A stretch of DNA of 64,000 bases from Plantago ovata (GCA_028274465.1 CM051455.1:45339129-45403128), one strand, 5' to 3'. Shown: positions 34,830-47,325, counted from the first letter of the stretch. Made by a program: numbers and translations. Notes: generated by a model from the letters alone, not told the origin.

Positions 34830-36640
34830 AAACTAAAAAACCAGCTGCCAGTGGTTGCCAGGTTGATAGGGCTGATTCTGGAGGTCTCGGCAGTGAAAAT
34901 TTGTTGCAAGCTTCCATGTACCTGCAGACTGCAAACCTGCTAATGTAACTTATCACAAACTTATTTGAGTCATGCATGTAGATTATACGCACCACTTTCA
35001 TGGACAGCACGCTCGCAGTTCAACCAAATACTCCTGCAAGAGTAAGCAAAAATCTGGAATTTCTCCCGGGATAGTGAATGATAGACATTAAGTATCCAAT
35101 CACAAATGCAACCCATTGCTATAGAAATCACCTGATTAGGAATCGGAGAGAGAATGCCCAAAATAAGCAATCATAATGGCAAAGAATAATAATATGCATA
35201 ACAGTTTCACCAAAACTCTTGCAAACAAGATACCAAGTCTTAGAATTTGTAACTTATGAAGCACATGAATTGCTTGTTTAACACATGCGACATGAAAACT
35301 TTTATCTTATTAGGACAGATAAAATCCTAGCTCACACAATTGATAGTAATCTACACTTTATGAGCTTTTATATCCTGAGCTAAAATAATACCTTAACTTG
35401 ACAGAATAGTTACCGTTCTTTGTGTAATACCATACTCATATGCTATAGGGATTGCAGAGAATAAAATTAAACACCAAAATTATATTGATGACAGTGATAC
35501 AAATTAACTTAGTAATCTAATTGCATGATCGAGTGCAAACAACAATTCATGAGTTGAGGAACACAGAAACCATGCATTTGCCTGCTTTCCCACGCTAGCC
35601 GAATTAGGTTTTGTCCTCTTTGTATGAAATCTCATTATTCTCATTTCAGTTCAATTATGTTCTATTCAATTCAATTCGGTTCAGTTTCCTTAAGTTCTGT
35701 TCAGACTTGCTTAGTTATATTTTATACTACAAATAAATTCATTTCAGTTTTGTTCGATTCCATTCAGTTCTATTCAGTCTAGTTCAATTTTGTTCAGTTC
35801 AGTTCTGTTCATACGAAAAGAACAGTTTCTTAGTGGTTAGGCCTAAGAAGTACCATGGTCCACATAAACAAAATGTGAAATAGAGCAAAGAATTTTGTCG
35901 TCAATTTGAAAGAGTTAAAACTACACACTTTGTCTTCACCAGAGAATATAACTCCCTTGTGAAACTGTTCCTATTTGCCTATTTCTGTTGCAACAGATGG
36001 ATGAATAATATAGCAGAATCAAACTGAAGCTAAATATGAAGTTTGTGAGAATCAATCATGCTTAGTCACACAAATTATATACTAACAGATTATTGTTACA
36101 AATTACTACCATGCTCATTCAATTAAAACTAATATTTCATCAAGGCAGTAATAACATGTGACATGGTAATAAGAGCCAATCAACAATAATGAAATCCCGG
36201 CCCTAATTAGCAATTGCAATATATAATAATAACCAATAATCTTAATAAGGGCATATTCACTGTTCATACTGATCTGATTGATCTCGTGATTTTCTCTAAA
36301 AATAAAGGATAATAACTATAACCAATCAAACTACAGGACTTGACAAATAACGGAATTTTAAAATAAGAAAAGTAGACATGTGCGTACCAGTAGAATTCAT
36401 AGTATAAACTTTTAATCGCTATTTGAAGGTCAGTTGATCACAATATCACCCATGGAGAAAGGCAGTGTAGATATATGAATTTTCTAGAAAATTATGATCA
36501 ATCAAACAAACAACAATACAAAATTATTCCTAAATTCGAGAAGATTAAGATGATGAAGTGAGATTGGCGTTGAGATGCCATGGGTTTGGTATTGTGAAAA
36601 AGGCAGCGTCGTTGAAAGAAGATGTCAAATTGTTGAACAA
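34830..36640 (-). other. Possible spliced minus-strand transcript, coding status unclear
   Basis: Splice-like signals occur in series on the minus strand. There is an acceptor at about 34927 (tctgcag) and an exon-like block 35041-35000 between a cttgcag acceptor and a GTGCGT donor. Another donor (AATCAG, then gtgat) lies near 35135, and a leader-like stretch near 36640-36390 ends at a GTACGC donor. Joining the two last blocks gives a frame ending ...NHWQLVF and stop. Other frames of the last block are also open, so neither frame nor product is secure. No known domain. Confidence 0.2.
35642..35820 (+). repeat. TTCAG-rich dispersed repeat, copy e
   Basis: The longest and clearest copy: TTCAGTTC-type units, then the core TTATATTTTATACTACAAAT, more units, and the end CATACGAAAAGAACAG. 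Confidence 0.65.
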
Positions 36641-38412
36641 ATCAGGGCACAATCCAATCCAACGGAATACGTACTAGCTACTTGATATAGTATAGCGAAT
36701 AGTCGTAATTGTTAGATGAACCAACACAGCGGCACAGAACGGCACACGGAATAAGCGAATCGGTTTTTACATATTAAACGAAACGGAAAAAGGTACAATT
36801 GAAAGAGTCCTATGAAACAGTGCAAGTAAAGTTGAACATAAAAACATCACCTACCATCACCACCAAACTTGAGATTTATATATTTGTTTAAATTTAAAAA
36901 AAAAATAAAAATAAAAATAAAAAAGTGGTGACGAACCCGACTCTCAGCTCCACCAGAAATGGTGGAGCTCGAGCTTCTCCATTAACGACGGAGACAAGCT
37001 CCGCCAGACGCGACTTGGGAGCTTAAAAAAATCATTTTTCTTTTAATTTTTATTTTATAGTCTTTTCATTTATTTCTACCTAAGGCATTGTTTGTTTGTC
37101 AATTTTAGAGTCATTGGTAAAAGTTGTAAATAATTGCTAGTCAACTCTCAAAAATCAATTGTAACACCCTATCACCTTCGTACGTAATTAAATGCACTTA
37201 GGTGATAAGACGCACGGAAGAATTTTAAAATCATAGACTCTTTTCAGGATCTATACTTATGCGAGTGAAAATACATTTTTCACACTTTCTATAAATAAGC
37301 GGAAGCCATTCTTATTTAGAAACATATCGGTAGCGTTAACAATTATACTATAATTAAGCACATACTTCACATGATTGGAGGAGTCATTCCTCTACCTATA
37401 TGAGATGCATATGATGAGCCAATACCAAGGTTAAGCTTTGTTCTTTATATGAAAAACATTCTATTTCATATTTGCTTAATTGTTTTGTATATTACAAGTA
37501 AATCCAATTTCTGACGAATAAAACAAAGTCTCCTATGAAAAACCATTATGTTCAATTGTTCATATTTGATTAGTTATTTTATATTACAGATAGATTTTGT
37601 TCATTCATGTTTAAAGGTAGAAAAGAGGTTAAATTTACAATTTAAACGGACGCCAACTTATCGATTCTCAATCATGATAGAGTGATGATAGTTATGGTAA
37701 CGCTTCCCGACACGACTCACCCAACATTATTTTCTCGTTCGTTAAGAAACAAAACCGAAAAATCTTAATAGATCTCCACATATTGTACGGACAGTAGAGC
37801 TGCTTAATCGTATTGTCGTAATCAAATGCATCTTCATATATGATCATATCACTATAATGCAGATATAGTTTGATAAATACGGCTCTTCTGCATAAGGTAA
37901 TAGATAAGACTTACTTTGTCTTATGCCCTAGTTTTCAAAGGTAATTTATACTTCATCCCAAAATGGACTAGTCTCAATATTAATTATTATTTTGCATAAT
38001 ATATATACTTTGAATGATATTAATTATTATTTTGCATAATATATATACTTTGAATGTGAGATGCTTTTTGATCGTTATAAATAAAAGCCTAATAATAACA
38101 AACCCATCCCTTTCCCATACAAGAAAGTTGTTAGGTATACTCATTTTTCTATTATTATGTTTTGATAAAATTGTTAAGTTCGCTTCATAGTTGAGATGTC
38201 AAAAGCTTCTTTTTTTTTAGTTTGTCAGCTAAAATACCCCGCAATTAATTGAGATATCACGGATTAGATTTATAGAAATGAAAATAATGTACTCGATCAT
38301 TATAATTGTGTAATACAGTATCAGTATCAATATAGAAGTAGTTGTGGAAAGGATTAAATTGAATTATTGGGTTCGGTTGAAATCAAGAGAAAAGATCACA
38401 GCTACCGATTTG
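36641..38412. other. Intergenic
   Basis: Contains a GGAGCTTGTCTCC-like short inverted cluster near 36940-37010, and a two-copy 40-bp direct repeat at 37977-38056. No gene recognised. Confidence 0.4.
37977..38056. repeat. Two-copy perfect direct repeat of 40 bp
   Basis: The unit starting ATATTAATTATTATTTTGCA and ending TACTTTGAATG occurs twice back to back. Confidence 0.8.
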
Positions 38413-39804
38413 TTAGGTTCTTGGTTCTTGGAACCAAGACTTTGTTTGGGCTTGAATGCTTGAGGAAGGAGCTTGGAGGGAGCGGGGTTTGGGTGGAGGC
38501 TTAGTAGTGGAGTGCTTTTCAAGAGGAGAAACGGGTTGGAGCAAGAAACCGGGTGGGGGAGGTCTTAGGAGAAGGGAGGATTTTGCATTGGGTTGGTGAA
38601 CTTTTGGATGGAGAAGCATGAGGTTTCTAACGACTAACAAGTTTTTCCTTGTCTTGTTTGTTCTTGTAGATACCTTTTGGCGGATCCTTCCTTTCGGTGT
38701 GGCGTGTAGGAAGGGAGGGGAGGGTGAGGAAAGTAGCGGATATCTTTCAAGGTTTAGAGTCAACTTGATAAGGATATCCTTTTCGAGGTAAGAACCCGAC
38801 TTGGAAAGTCCTTAAGGTATTCATTATGTCTTCTCTTAACCTCTAAGGGCTTAAATCAACTTGGACAAGGGATTCCATATCTTATGTCTAAGTAAAAACC
38901 CGACTTGAAAAGTCATTGGGGACCTCCTCTCTCTTCTCAAAGTTGGGGCGACCGATTACCATGTGTTACTAACTTGTGTGCTCCATGTTTATTTAGCTCG
39001 TGTTGGTATGAACTCTTATTTTCCTCGATTTTTACTTATGGTCATACTTTAAATTGCTTGCCACTTGGTGGTTAGCGAACCTAGCTAGTTCTCTTTCCGG
39101 CATAGGGCGTAAGAGTTGAGTATAAGCAAAAACCGGAAAATTTGGAGTAAGTCCAACGGTTTGGAGGTGTCCCGTCCCTCGTTCTCACTTTTGTGCACGT
39201 TGGGTGATTTTCGTGGGTATGGCAAGGAATAGACTATAGTTCCACCACGATAAGAAAACCGTCGTTGGATGGAGTATATCTAAATTATTTTAGAACTACT
39301 TGTCATATCCTCGATTTTCGACTTTGGATGGAGGAGTTCGAACATAGAGTGCAGAACAAACTATACTTTCCATCGCGATAAGGGAACCGTCGTTTGAATG
39401 AAATATAGGGAAATTATTTTAAACTACTTGCTCTATGTTTGATCTTCGTGTCCGTTGCTTGTTTGGGTGACGCCTCTTTGAGTTGTGTTGATCCTTGGTG
39501 TGGAGCTTCTCCCCCTCATTGTTGCTCTCGGCCTTCTTGGGGACTAGTTATCTTCGCGGTTGCTACTACTTCTCAAGGCACGATTTGTTTAGTCTAGTAG
39601 ATTTTGGGTCTTCCCTCCATGTTTAGGTGTGCTCCTTGGTTCATCTAGTTTCAGTCGGGCGTTCTTGCTTTGGCAAGTTGTACTAGTTAGCGGTCGAGGA
39701 GTCTCGGACTTTGTATTGGTACCTTCGTTGTACTCCTTTCGAGCATTACTTATGCTCTATTATTATTAATATTATTTGGCGGTTTTTTTTTTTTTTTTTT
39801 TTTT
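38413..39804 (+). repeat. Retroposon-like region ending in a T22 tract
   Basis: GC content rises relative to the flanks. The segment ends in TATTTGGCGG followed by 22 T (39783-39804), resembling the 3' end of plant non-LTR elements. A minus-strand frame of 116 codons at 38763-38413 is Pro/Ser-rich without a motif. Two diverged 127-bp direct repeats lie at about 39226-39440. The class is uncertain. Confidence 0.3.
39226..39440. repeat. Diverged direct repeat, period about 127 bp
   Basis: Both copies share GATAAG..AACCGTCGTT, then AAATTATTTTA and ACTACTTG in the same order. Confidence 0.6.
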
Positions 39805-42800
39805 AAAGAACTACGCACGTCATGGTAATAATTTAGCCGATACACAAAAGATGATGGGAAATGTTTTTGATCATGCTTTTGGGAAAGGTGATCATTAGTA
39901 AAGTAATGTGTTATCTTGACTGGCAATCTTGATTAATTACATAACAAGTTAAGGAGAGCCAAGATGATGGGAAAAAGAGGATGATGATGATGATCTTTTT
40001 CATACACTAATATTTTCATTAATTTGTTAACAATCCATACTTTAATAGATTATCATGATCACAAAGATAATTAAAGGTCGAATTGAACAATAGTACAAAA
40101 TGTTTGTGGCTGGAACCACCTGAGTTTTGTATCTTTATAGCTTTTGGATACTAAACAAGACAATAATTAGGTACAAAATCAAAGTTGAATTTCCAATGGT
40201 AGAATTTGTTAGACAGTCACTTTGTTTCTTCTTCTTAGTGACGTGAGTAATTCACAGTAAGTGCCTATCCCTTATAAATTAGTACCATTCATGTGGTAAT
40301 TACTGTGGTGAAATCTTGGTTCAGGTTTGAAATTCGATAATTCGTTTTAATTTAATGTGTGCAAATTGAGCGTTCACTGCATAGAAAGAGAAGAACGATT
40401 GTGTTGTGTTCTTGAGAGAAAGCAACATCTACATACGCATAGAAAATGTCTATAGGCAATGGACAAGTATGATCATATACAGACGGACAATATTGGAAAT
40501 CCATCACCTTGTTTCTTCACAACGTATATAGTTGAAACCATGCACACTAACATAATAGCAACTTACTTGATAAATTGTGTTGACGATAACGTACTAAAAC
40601 CATATAAATAAAAAGGAATTCTAACTAATTTAGAGAGATATAGAAAGATATAAAGTTGCAATAAGTAGAATATAAATTCATGTAAACCATCAAATCTTCA
40701 TCATGAAAAGAAAAAGTATTCCTATTGTTGTGTGGAAGAAGACTTGTTGGAAACTTGGAATAGTTTCCTTCTAGACATAATATACCAATTGAAAATATGA
40801 TGACCATCAAATTTTGTTACTTGGAATATTCTCAAGTATTGGTGTATTTGAACCAATGGCCTTATTCCTTCTTTAATTTTACCTTTATTATTTGACATGC
40901 ATATACCTTAAAGCAGCATTTTACTTTTACTCTTTAAGAAATCCTACCTGTTTTCCAAATTGCCAAATGGGGCCTGGTTTTGCTATGTATTTACTTTTGC
41001 CATGGGTTCCACTTAATTAATTTCTCTTTTTTGATTGCCAATGTCGTTGAAGTTTTAGCTCCTGCACTATAGTGTTCTTCTAATACATACAATACAATGT
41101 CAGATTACACTGAACAACTCACTTGCATCATGACTTTTATTGGTAATAATCCAATTCCAAGACATTAGTTGCACTCACATAAGCTTTACTACGATTAAAT
41201 TCATGTAAAATTTATACTTTTCATCATATATTCAATTGTTTGATACGTTTATATCAATGAGAATTTTTATATTATTCACGATAATTATATCTTTGACAGA
41301 ACTCTCTCTGAATAGCACACTTTTGGTGTATTTTTACGTATCGAAGTGGTTGATGAGAAAGATTGGGCAAATTTAAGTACACAATTAACAAGTTAGATTT
41401 GAGATGAAGGTACTAAAAAAATATGATGAGATGGGCAATAGATTGATGGTAAAACATGAGGGCCGCTGTGATATTGCATGATTTGTTTCCTTAACCAAAT
41501 AAAAAATTAAGGCAGCACGAACAAGTGGGTCAGATTAGCTTATTGTTTGGGTCATGAGCATCTTTTTGGATGGTTTTGTATTGTTTTCTTTTTTCTTGAA
41601 ATGGAGCTGCAATACTTAATGGAAACTAAAGAATAATATACCATGTTTTTCTCCATGGCACCAACTTGCAGCCCCATTTGCCATGTCTTCTTGCTCCTTT
41701 TTTCACATGAGAAATAAAGTCCCCAAAGAAAGTTTTCTTTTACATCCTTCAAACGTTTATCATTTTACTTCTTCATTATTTATTTATTTTACTTTCTTAG
41801 TCACTGGTTGATTCATTAAAAAAAGGCTCTATTAAGTTCAGATTATTTCAATTTATTTTAGATTTGTTTTATTGAAATTCACATTACAAATAAACTTAAT
41901 TCAGTTCAGATTAATTCAACTCAAATATTTTTCCTGGCGAATATAATAAAAGATAGCTTATTTACCTAAAATACACATTGGAAAAGGAAACAATTGCCAC
42001 ATACCACACTTCAAAAGCATGGATAGAAGGGATAACATGCGCAAATCGTATTATTCTAAGTTTATAATTCATATTCTTGGAAAGTTGTTTTTCTCTTTAA
42101 CCATATATCAATATATAAATATATGATGCACACGAAAAATCGAACCAAGTGACAAGTGTTATCATATCCATTTTAGGAGATGCCTCTTCCACCACAAATG
42201 GGGTCTTACTTCCACGAAAGTTCATATGATCATACTCATACTAATGCGAACTCAAATATATGATGTTGAACTGTTGAATCTAAATCTTCGTATTGCTTTA
42301 TTTTCATTACACAAATCGTATTTGTACCACGTTCCTGCATTATGATCGTGGTGTGGTATACGAATCAAGGCGAATACGCGTTTTATCTTCCTTATTTGCA
42401 GTTCAAGCAAGCCCCCAAATCCTTGGATGATCGTGAATAGAAGTTGGGTTTAGTGGTCCATATATTATAAAGACGAGACCCACAAGTTATACACTGAAAC
42501 TGAGATAGCACGGGTAATACTGTTCCTTTACAAAGTTCCGAATTTTTTAGAATTATTTAGCTCGTGGTTAATGTCAGTAGTTACTGCATATCATAAGGAA
42601 CTTTTGTACTGCCTGTACAGAAAATATTGTTCCCTTGCACGTGGGATTTGTACCCTAGATTTCTGATCTTACATAATTAATTAACCCCTAATCTCCAGTA
42701 AATGTTCCTAGTTAATTATGGCACCTAATTAATTAATGGCTTTAACTTCATGTTACGCACACTGATCTGTAGATCTGTTTGTACTTGCACTTCCTTTTAT

Positions 42801-44283
42801 TTTTTTATTTTTTATAAATAAAAATTCATGTTGGTCCTTGTATTCTTTTTTCAATAGAGACTTGCATCAAATACTCATCATACAAGGCATAGACTTGCAT
42901 CAAATGCTCATGCACTGCAAGGAAATGTATTGCAAAAAGTTTTTGCGTGTAATCTTTATATAAAGTGTCATGATTTAAGCATTCAGCTGGGAATTTTAAA
43001 AATATATTAAAAATATTTGTTTATACGTAAAAAGGTCTAGTACGCAGCTAGTATAACATGACACAACTCTTGAATCTTGATACCATAAATGTGAAAGGAA
43101 CAACTAAAATCTTAAAAGATGCTGTTGGTTTATACATCGTGGAGGAAAACAACGATTATCGGGAATTTGGAATTTAACAAAATCGCGGTAAATTGAGTCT
43201 CAGAATAAAACATTGTAGTAAGACTTTTTACATACATGTTGAACTTATTGCCAAAAAATATATAGTAGTGGTTGTGGGCCTTGTGGCGGTTAAAATTATT
43301 TTATGCAAAAAATAAATCAAGGAATAAAGAAACTCTAATGTCTAGCTTATATTTAAGTACAACATTATTTCAAAGTTTGGGTTCTATTGTCACAAGATAT
43401 AAATTATGTTTGTGTTTGACTCGATTTAATAAGTCATTTAATAATTCCATATTCTTTATTTGACAAAAAAAAAAAAATATTATAACAAGAATCCTTGGTA
43501 AACATTACTCCTAACATGCATTTAAAAAGTAAGATGAATATTGTTTTCTTACTGGCAATTACATTATCAGTATCATAAGTGATTAAATTTTCTTGTAAAA
43601 TAAAGATAGAATACATTCAAATAGGAGTGCTACGTGCAATGGTTCAATAGTTTGAACTGTGGTGTGCTTAAATCACATCGTTTTGAAAATGTTCATTTTT
43701 ACATATATACTACGATCAATGTTCATCTCTGAATCTTACAAATAACGCTTATGTGATACATGGAGAGGGGAGGCGGTGTGACAAATTTCTTTGTAAATAT
43801 TATACTCGAACAAGGTAAATTAAACAAAGTGAGGCACTATTATATTTGAAATATAATTTAAAACAAGAATGGGATTAATCTATCAATAGCACCTTCATCA
43901 TTGGCGATAGGTGTATGCTAACGTGATCATTGACACGAAGATTTCAAAAAACGTTAAAAGAAGAATGACAAGATGTAATGGCAAATAGTAAGTGTACATG
44001 AAAAGAGAAAATAATTTTATTGCAGAATAGTAATTAGAAAGTAAAAATACAATTACATAAGGTCCTTAAGCAATAAACCACAACCAATAATATATAAAAC
44101 CTTAAAAACCATATATTACCTACCAAATCACCACTAGTACTTCCAATTTCCGTACTCAAATAATCCCATCATTAGCAGTATTAATCATCCCCCTAGTCCC
44201 TTGTAATCCAGTCAAATTAACCAAAACACTAATCAAATCATTAGGGTGATTGATTTGTGATTTATCCATCTCATCCCATTAAA
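39805..44283. other. Gene-free stretch before the bZIP gene
   Basis: AT-rich, with a TTCAG-type repeat at 41835-41945 and otherwise no terminal repeats or frames I trust. The part close to 44283 includes the likely 3' UTR of the bZIP gene. Confidence 0.4.
41835..41945 (+). repeat. TTCAG-rich dispersed repeat, copy f
   Basis: Degenerate TTCAGATTATTTCAATT-type units around a core ACATTACAAATAA; more diverged than copies b and e. Confidence 0.5.
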
Positions 44284-44793
44284 TTAATAAAGAAAAGAAG
44301 CATCGGCTGAAGCCGCAGCCGCCATAGCAATCGGCTGGCTCAAGCAGTTCCAAGCGGCTCCACTCGGCTGGCTACTCAGACAGTTCCACGTGTTGTTCAC
44401 AAGCCCAAAAAGCTCATCCATGTCATAAGCCGCCGCCGCCGGCTCCTCCTCGGCTTGCAAGCCATAATCACCAACACTAACAAAGCTGGCAATCTCGTTG
44501 AGAGACTGCAGCCGGTGGCTCAGCTCTGCCGCTTGAGCTCGTAGAACCGAGTTCTCAGCTTCAACGTTGAGGTAATGCTGAGAAGTGACGTTTAAGCCGC
44601 TGAGAATCTGCTGGTTCTCTTTCCTGAGCTGAGCCACCTGAGCCATCAAGTCGTCTAGATGCTTCTGCTTCCTCTGTCGGCTCCGGCGAGCCGATTCCCG
44701 GTTGGAGATCATTCTTTTGCGCTTCCTCTGATCCATTAGTTGCTGCAAATCACCTTCAGATGAATTTGATGATAATCCACTTGATGTATCCAT
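44284..44793 (-). CDS. Group S1 bZIP transcription factor (169 aa, bZIP11/2/44-like)
   Basis: A single exon beginning MDTSSGLSS. The basic region at about residues 24-44 holds the invariant N-x7-R/K pattern (NRESARRSRQRKQKH). It is followed by a leucine zipper with heptad Leu/hydrophobic positions (LDDLMAQVAQL, then LNVTSQHYLNVEAE and LRAQAAELSHRL). The C-terminus is Ala-rich and acidic (MDELFGLVNN). Length, lack of introns and the upstream ORF are those of S1 bZIPs, which bind ACGT elements, often as heterodimers with group C bZIPs, and reprogram amino acid and sugar metabolism. The start codon is the first ATG of the frame after the leader. Regulation by sucrose is expected from the conserved upstream ORF. 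Which S1 paralogue it is cannot be settled here. Confidence 0.95.
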   Translation of the reverse strand: MDTSSGLSSNSSEGDLQQLMDQRKRKRMISNRESARRSRQRKQKHLDDLMAQVAQLRKENQQILSGLNVTSQHYLNVEAENSVLRAQAAELSHRLQSLNEIASFVSVGDYGLQAEEEPAAAAYDMDELFGLVNNTWNCLSSQPSGAAWNCLSQPIAMAAAASADASFLY

Positions 44794-44973
44794 GGAAATC
44801 ACTAGACAATAATTTTTTTATTTAATTATTTAATACTTGCAGGACCCGACCCGAAACTAGTAGTAATAATAACAGTAACAAAAATATACTCGTATTTAAT
44901 AATAATAAGTAGTAAAGTAATTAATTTATATTAATTAGTAAATAATAGTAATAATTAGGGGAAATGGTAGGGA

Positions 44974-45105
44974 TTATGAAATGTAATAGAACCAGTAGAG
45001 GAAAACAACGGAGAAGGATTGAACTAAATGGGTCCGGCGCCTGTATGTGGAATTGATCATAAACCCGGAAAGGAAAAGTTCACTAAGGATTAGTGCAGAA
45101 GACAT
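44974..45105 (-). CDS. Conserved sucrose-control upstream ORF (43-aa peptide) of the bZIP gene
   Basis: A 43-codon ORF lies in the bZIP leader and ends 180 nt before the main start codon. Its peptide begins MSSALIL and carries the hallmarks of the sucrose-control peptide: LSGFMINST, then RRRTHLVQS, then VVFLYWFY near the end. In Arabidopsis S1 bZIP mRNAs this nascent peptide stalls ribosomes at high sucrose and represses translation of the main ORF (established for AtbZIP11 and relatives). The strongly conserved C-terminal half is complete here, so the same control is expected. The main ORF follows in a different register with no overlap. Confidence 0.93.
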   Translation of the reverse strand: MSSALILSELFLSGFMINSTYRRRTHLVQSFSVVFLYWFYYIS

Positions 45106-45261
45106 GAAGGAAGCAAAGGTTTCGCATTTAAGAATGGGTTGGGATTAGCTGCTAAACCAAAATTAATTAAGAGAGGAGCTAGGGGGTTAATTAAGATGTA
45201 GTAGTGGTAGTGGAAATGGGGGAAGAGAGGAGGAGAGGTTTGTGAAAGAGATTTGAGAGTG

Positions 45262-45270
45262 AATATATAG
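45262..45270 (-). promoter_or_regulatory. Probable TATA box of the bZIP gene
   Basis: CTATATATTC on the minus strand, about 160 bp before the uORF start. Initiation about 30 bp downstream would give a leader of roughly 440 nt containing the uORF. Confidence 0.6.
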
Positions 45271-45613
45271 AGGGGGGAAAGGGATTAAAAAAATTGGGAG
45301 TAGGGAGAGAAAAGTAATTGAGAAATTTGATAATTGGGGGTTGGAATTGGAAATGTGGAAGGGAATCTAGGTGTGGAAAAAGGTGAGGGTTTGTAGAGTG
45401 AAGAGAGTGATGGGGACATGTGGGGTGGGGGATCAAGTATCTACTACAAGCGTCTACGGTCTACGTACGTACAGCTGGGAACCAACATGGGACTCACTTA
45501 ATAAATGGTGATTAACTTAAGACATAGTACTACAACCTTAATCGTGATTAGCTTAGTTTAGTGAGTTATCCCATATGTTAAGTGAGTGTCTGTTAATTAT
45601 TACCTAGGAGTAC
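45271..45613. other. Upstream flank of the bZIP gene
   Basis: Pyrimidine/purine-biased sequence and no separate gene. Frames here are Pro/Ser/Thr-rich low-complexity readings. Confidence 0.4.
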
Positions 45614-46366
45614 TACAATAGTAGTAGTGCTAATTTAATCATATGAATTAACTTACTAAAAGTACTTTGTTATAGATTATAGCTCGTTCTAACAATCCAT
45701 TCTTCCAAAATTAAGCTAGTTAGAATTGAAAGTCGCATGGTGATTGGTGGGTGGATTTTAATGGGATTTAATTGATGAAAATGGTTCATAATTAAAGATA
45801 TGAATTTAGCTTCTTCTTTTTTTTTTTAAACTTAAGTTATTTATTTATATGAGGTTAAATCGAATATCGAAAAAATTAATAAAATTAAATGGGAAGTTTG
45901 CTCGTAAATGGAGGTACTTCCTCCGAAAACTTTATAGTTTCCCACTTTGTTTTTTTTTTTTACTTTATTATATCTAGTCTGATCTCAAATTAATCATAAT
46001 TGATTGCGAAAAAAATAATTTTAAAAGTTATATTATATAAGAAGTATACTTTTATAATATAATTTTTAAAATTATTTTTTTGTAACGAGTTATTATTAAT
46101 TTGAGATCAATCTGGGCATCGAAAAATCAACAAAAATAAAGTGGGATTCTATAAAATTTCCGGAGGAACTAGCAATTATTACACTTTAAATTAAGGAATT
46201 ATAATTTATTATAAGGTGGTGTTGTAAAATAGAGGTGGAGAGGTACAACCCTACAAGGTTCAATTTATGGCGGAGATATGAAATAGTTTATGGGTACTTC
46301 CCTGTCTCATTATAATTTACCCAATTTTAACTTTTTTCCGTCAACTGATTTCGAGTTTGACCATAA
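45614..46366. repeat. 746-bp direct duplication, copy 1
   Basis: From tacaatagtagtag to tttgaccataa this matches 47326-48071 almost base for base, including an internal Stowaway-like MITE. It stops exactly where the CACTA terminus begins. Confidence 0.9.
45917..46169. mobile_element. Stowaway-like MITE (family with CTTCCTCCG ends), in duplication copy 1
   Basis: 253 bp with TA at both sides (45915-45916, 46170-46171). TIRs are CTTCCTCCGAAAACTTTATA and its complement, ending GGAGGAAC. The interior is a long imperfect palindrome around tcaaattaatcataattga. Confidence 0.8.
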
Positions 46367-47325
46367 CACTACAAAAACCCAGGTTTTTAGCCACGGATCT
46401 ATCCGTGACTAAAAAGTGTTAGCCACGGATAGGTCCGTTACTATTAAGCTAATCGCCATTTTTGGCGTAGCAGCTTCGTTGCCATGGATAATATCCGTGG
46501 CTAAATGTAGCAACGGATTTGGCGACGGTTTGGACGATTAATGATTTGACCGGGTTGATCCGGGCTCCGGACTTTGTGACAGATAGATTTGATTCGCCGC
46601 TGGTTTTACCAACGGATAGTTTCTATTCATCAGGTTGTACAATAGTTAAATAAAATTAAATTTTTTATTTAGACACGGATAAAATCTATCCGTTGCTAAA
46701 TGAACTAATTTTTTTTTATAAATATATTGGTATTTTGTATATTCTTGTATTATAATTAAAATTAGACATGTATAATATTTATTTGGTATTTATAAATTTA
46801 ATTAAACAAAATCATGCGAATTAATATAGAAAAATATTTAAATTTACGAATACATTAAAACATTCTAAAAATGTACATTATAAACAAATAAACTACAAAG
46901 TGTTCGTACGAAGATAAACATAAATCCAAACAAGAAAACTAGCTAAGGGTCCGGGTTCTCCACTGCACCGGCCCAACTCGAGTATCGGTGCCGACGACGA
47001 GTTCCAATGCTCATCCCACAAATCATAATGTTCGGCGTCAATGTAGTTAGCCCAAGCATGGGACTCGTCATGGATGCGCAATCGTTTTGCTAGGTCAACC
47101 CTTCGCCTGTAGATGTGGGAAGAATGTTGGTTGAAGACCTTCCACAACATCGCCGAATGCAGACTAGGGACCCAATAGTGCGTCTGTAAGAGTTCAATTA
47201 CTTAAAATAAGCAAACATATATAGTAGTGGTCGCCGGCTACCCATGTTAAATGCGGACTTACATATTGTTAATAAATAAGGTAGTGGGCGCCGCCTACCC
47301 ATTTTAATGCCGACATACATATTTT
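46367..47325. mobile_element. CACTA (En/Spm) transposon end fragment
   Basis: Starts with the diagnostic CACTACAAAAA terminus at 46367, followed by subterminal repeats of AGCCACGGAT and ATCCGTGGCTA in both orientations (46393-46700), as in CACTA elements. The opposite terminus TTTTTGTAGTG is absent. A minus-strand frame at 47174-46893 (THYWVPSLHS...), open for about 90 codons behind a cag acceptor-like site, may be a fragment of captured or element coding sequence that I do not recognise. Two diverged copies of a 60-bp unit containing GCC(G/T)CCTACCCAT lie at 47220-47325. Confidence 0.75.

Noticed and set aside
38413..38763. Minus-strand Pro/Ser-rich frame of 116 codons
   Set aside because: Composition is biased and it sits in a retroposon-like segment; no start context or motif.
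45191..45436. Minus-strand frame of 81 codons upstream of the bZIP gene
   Set aside because: It spans the presumed TATA box and consists of Pro/His/Ser/Thr low-complexity sequence.
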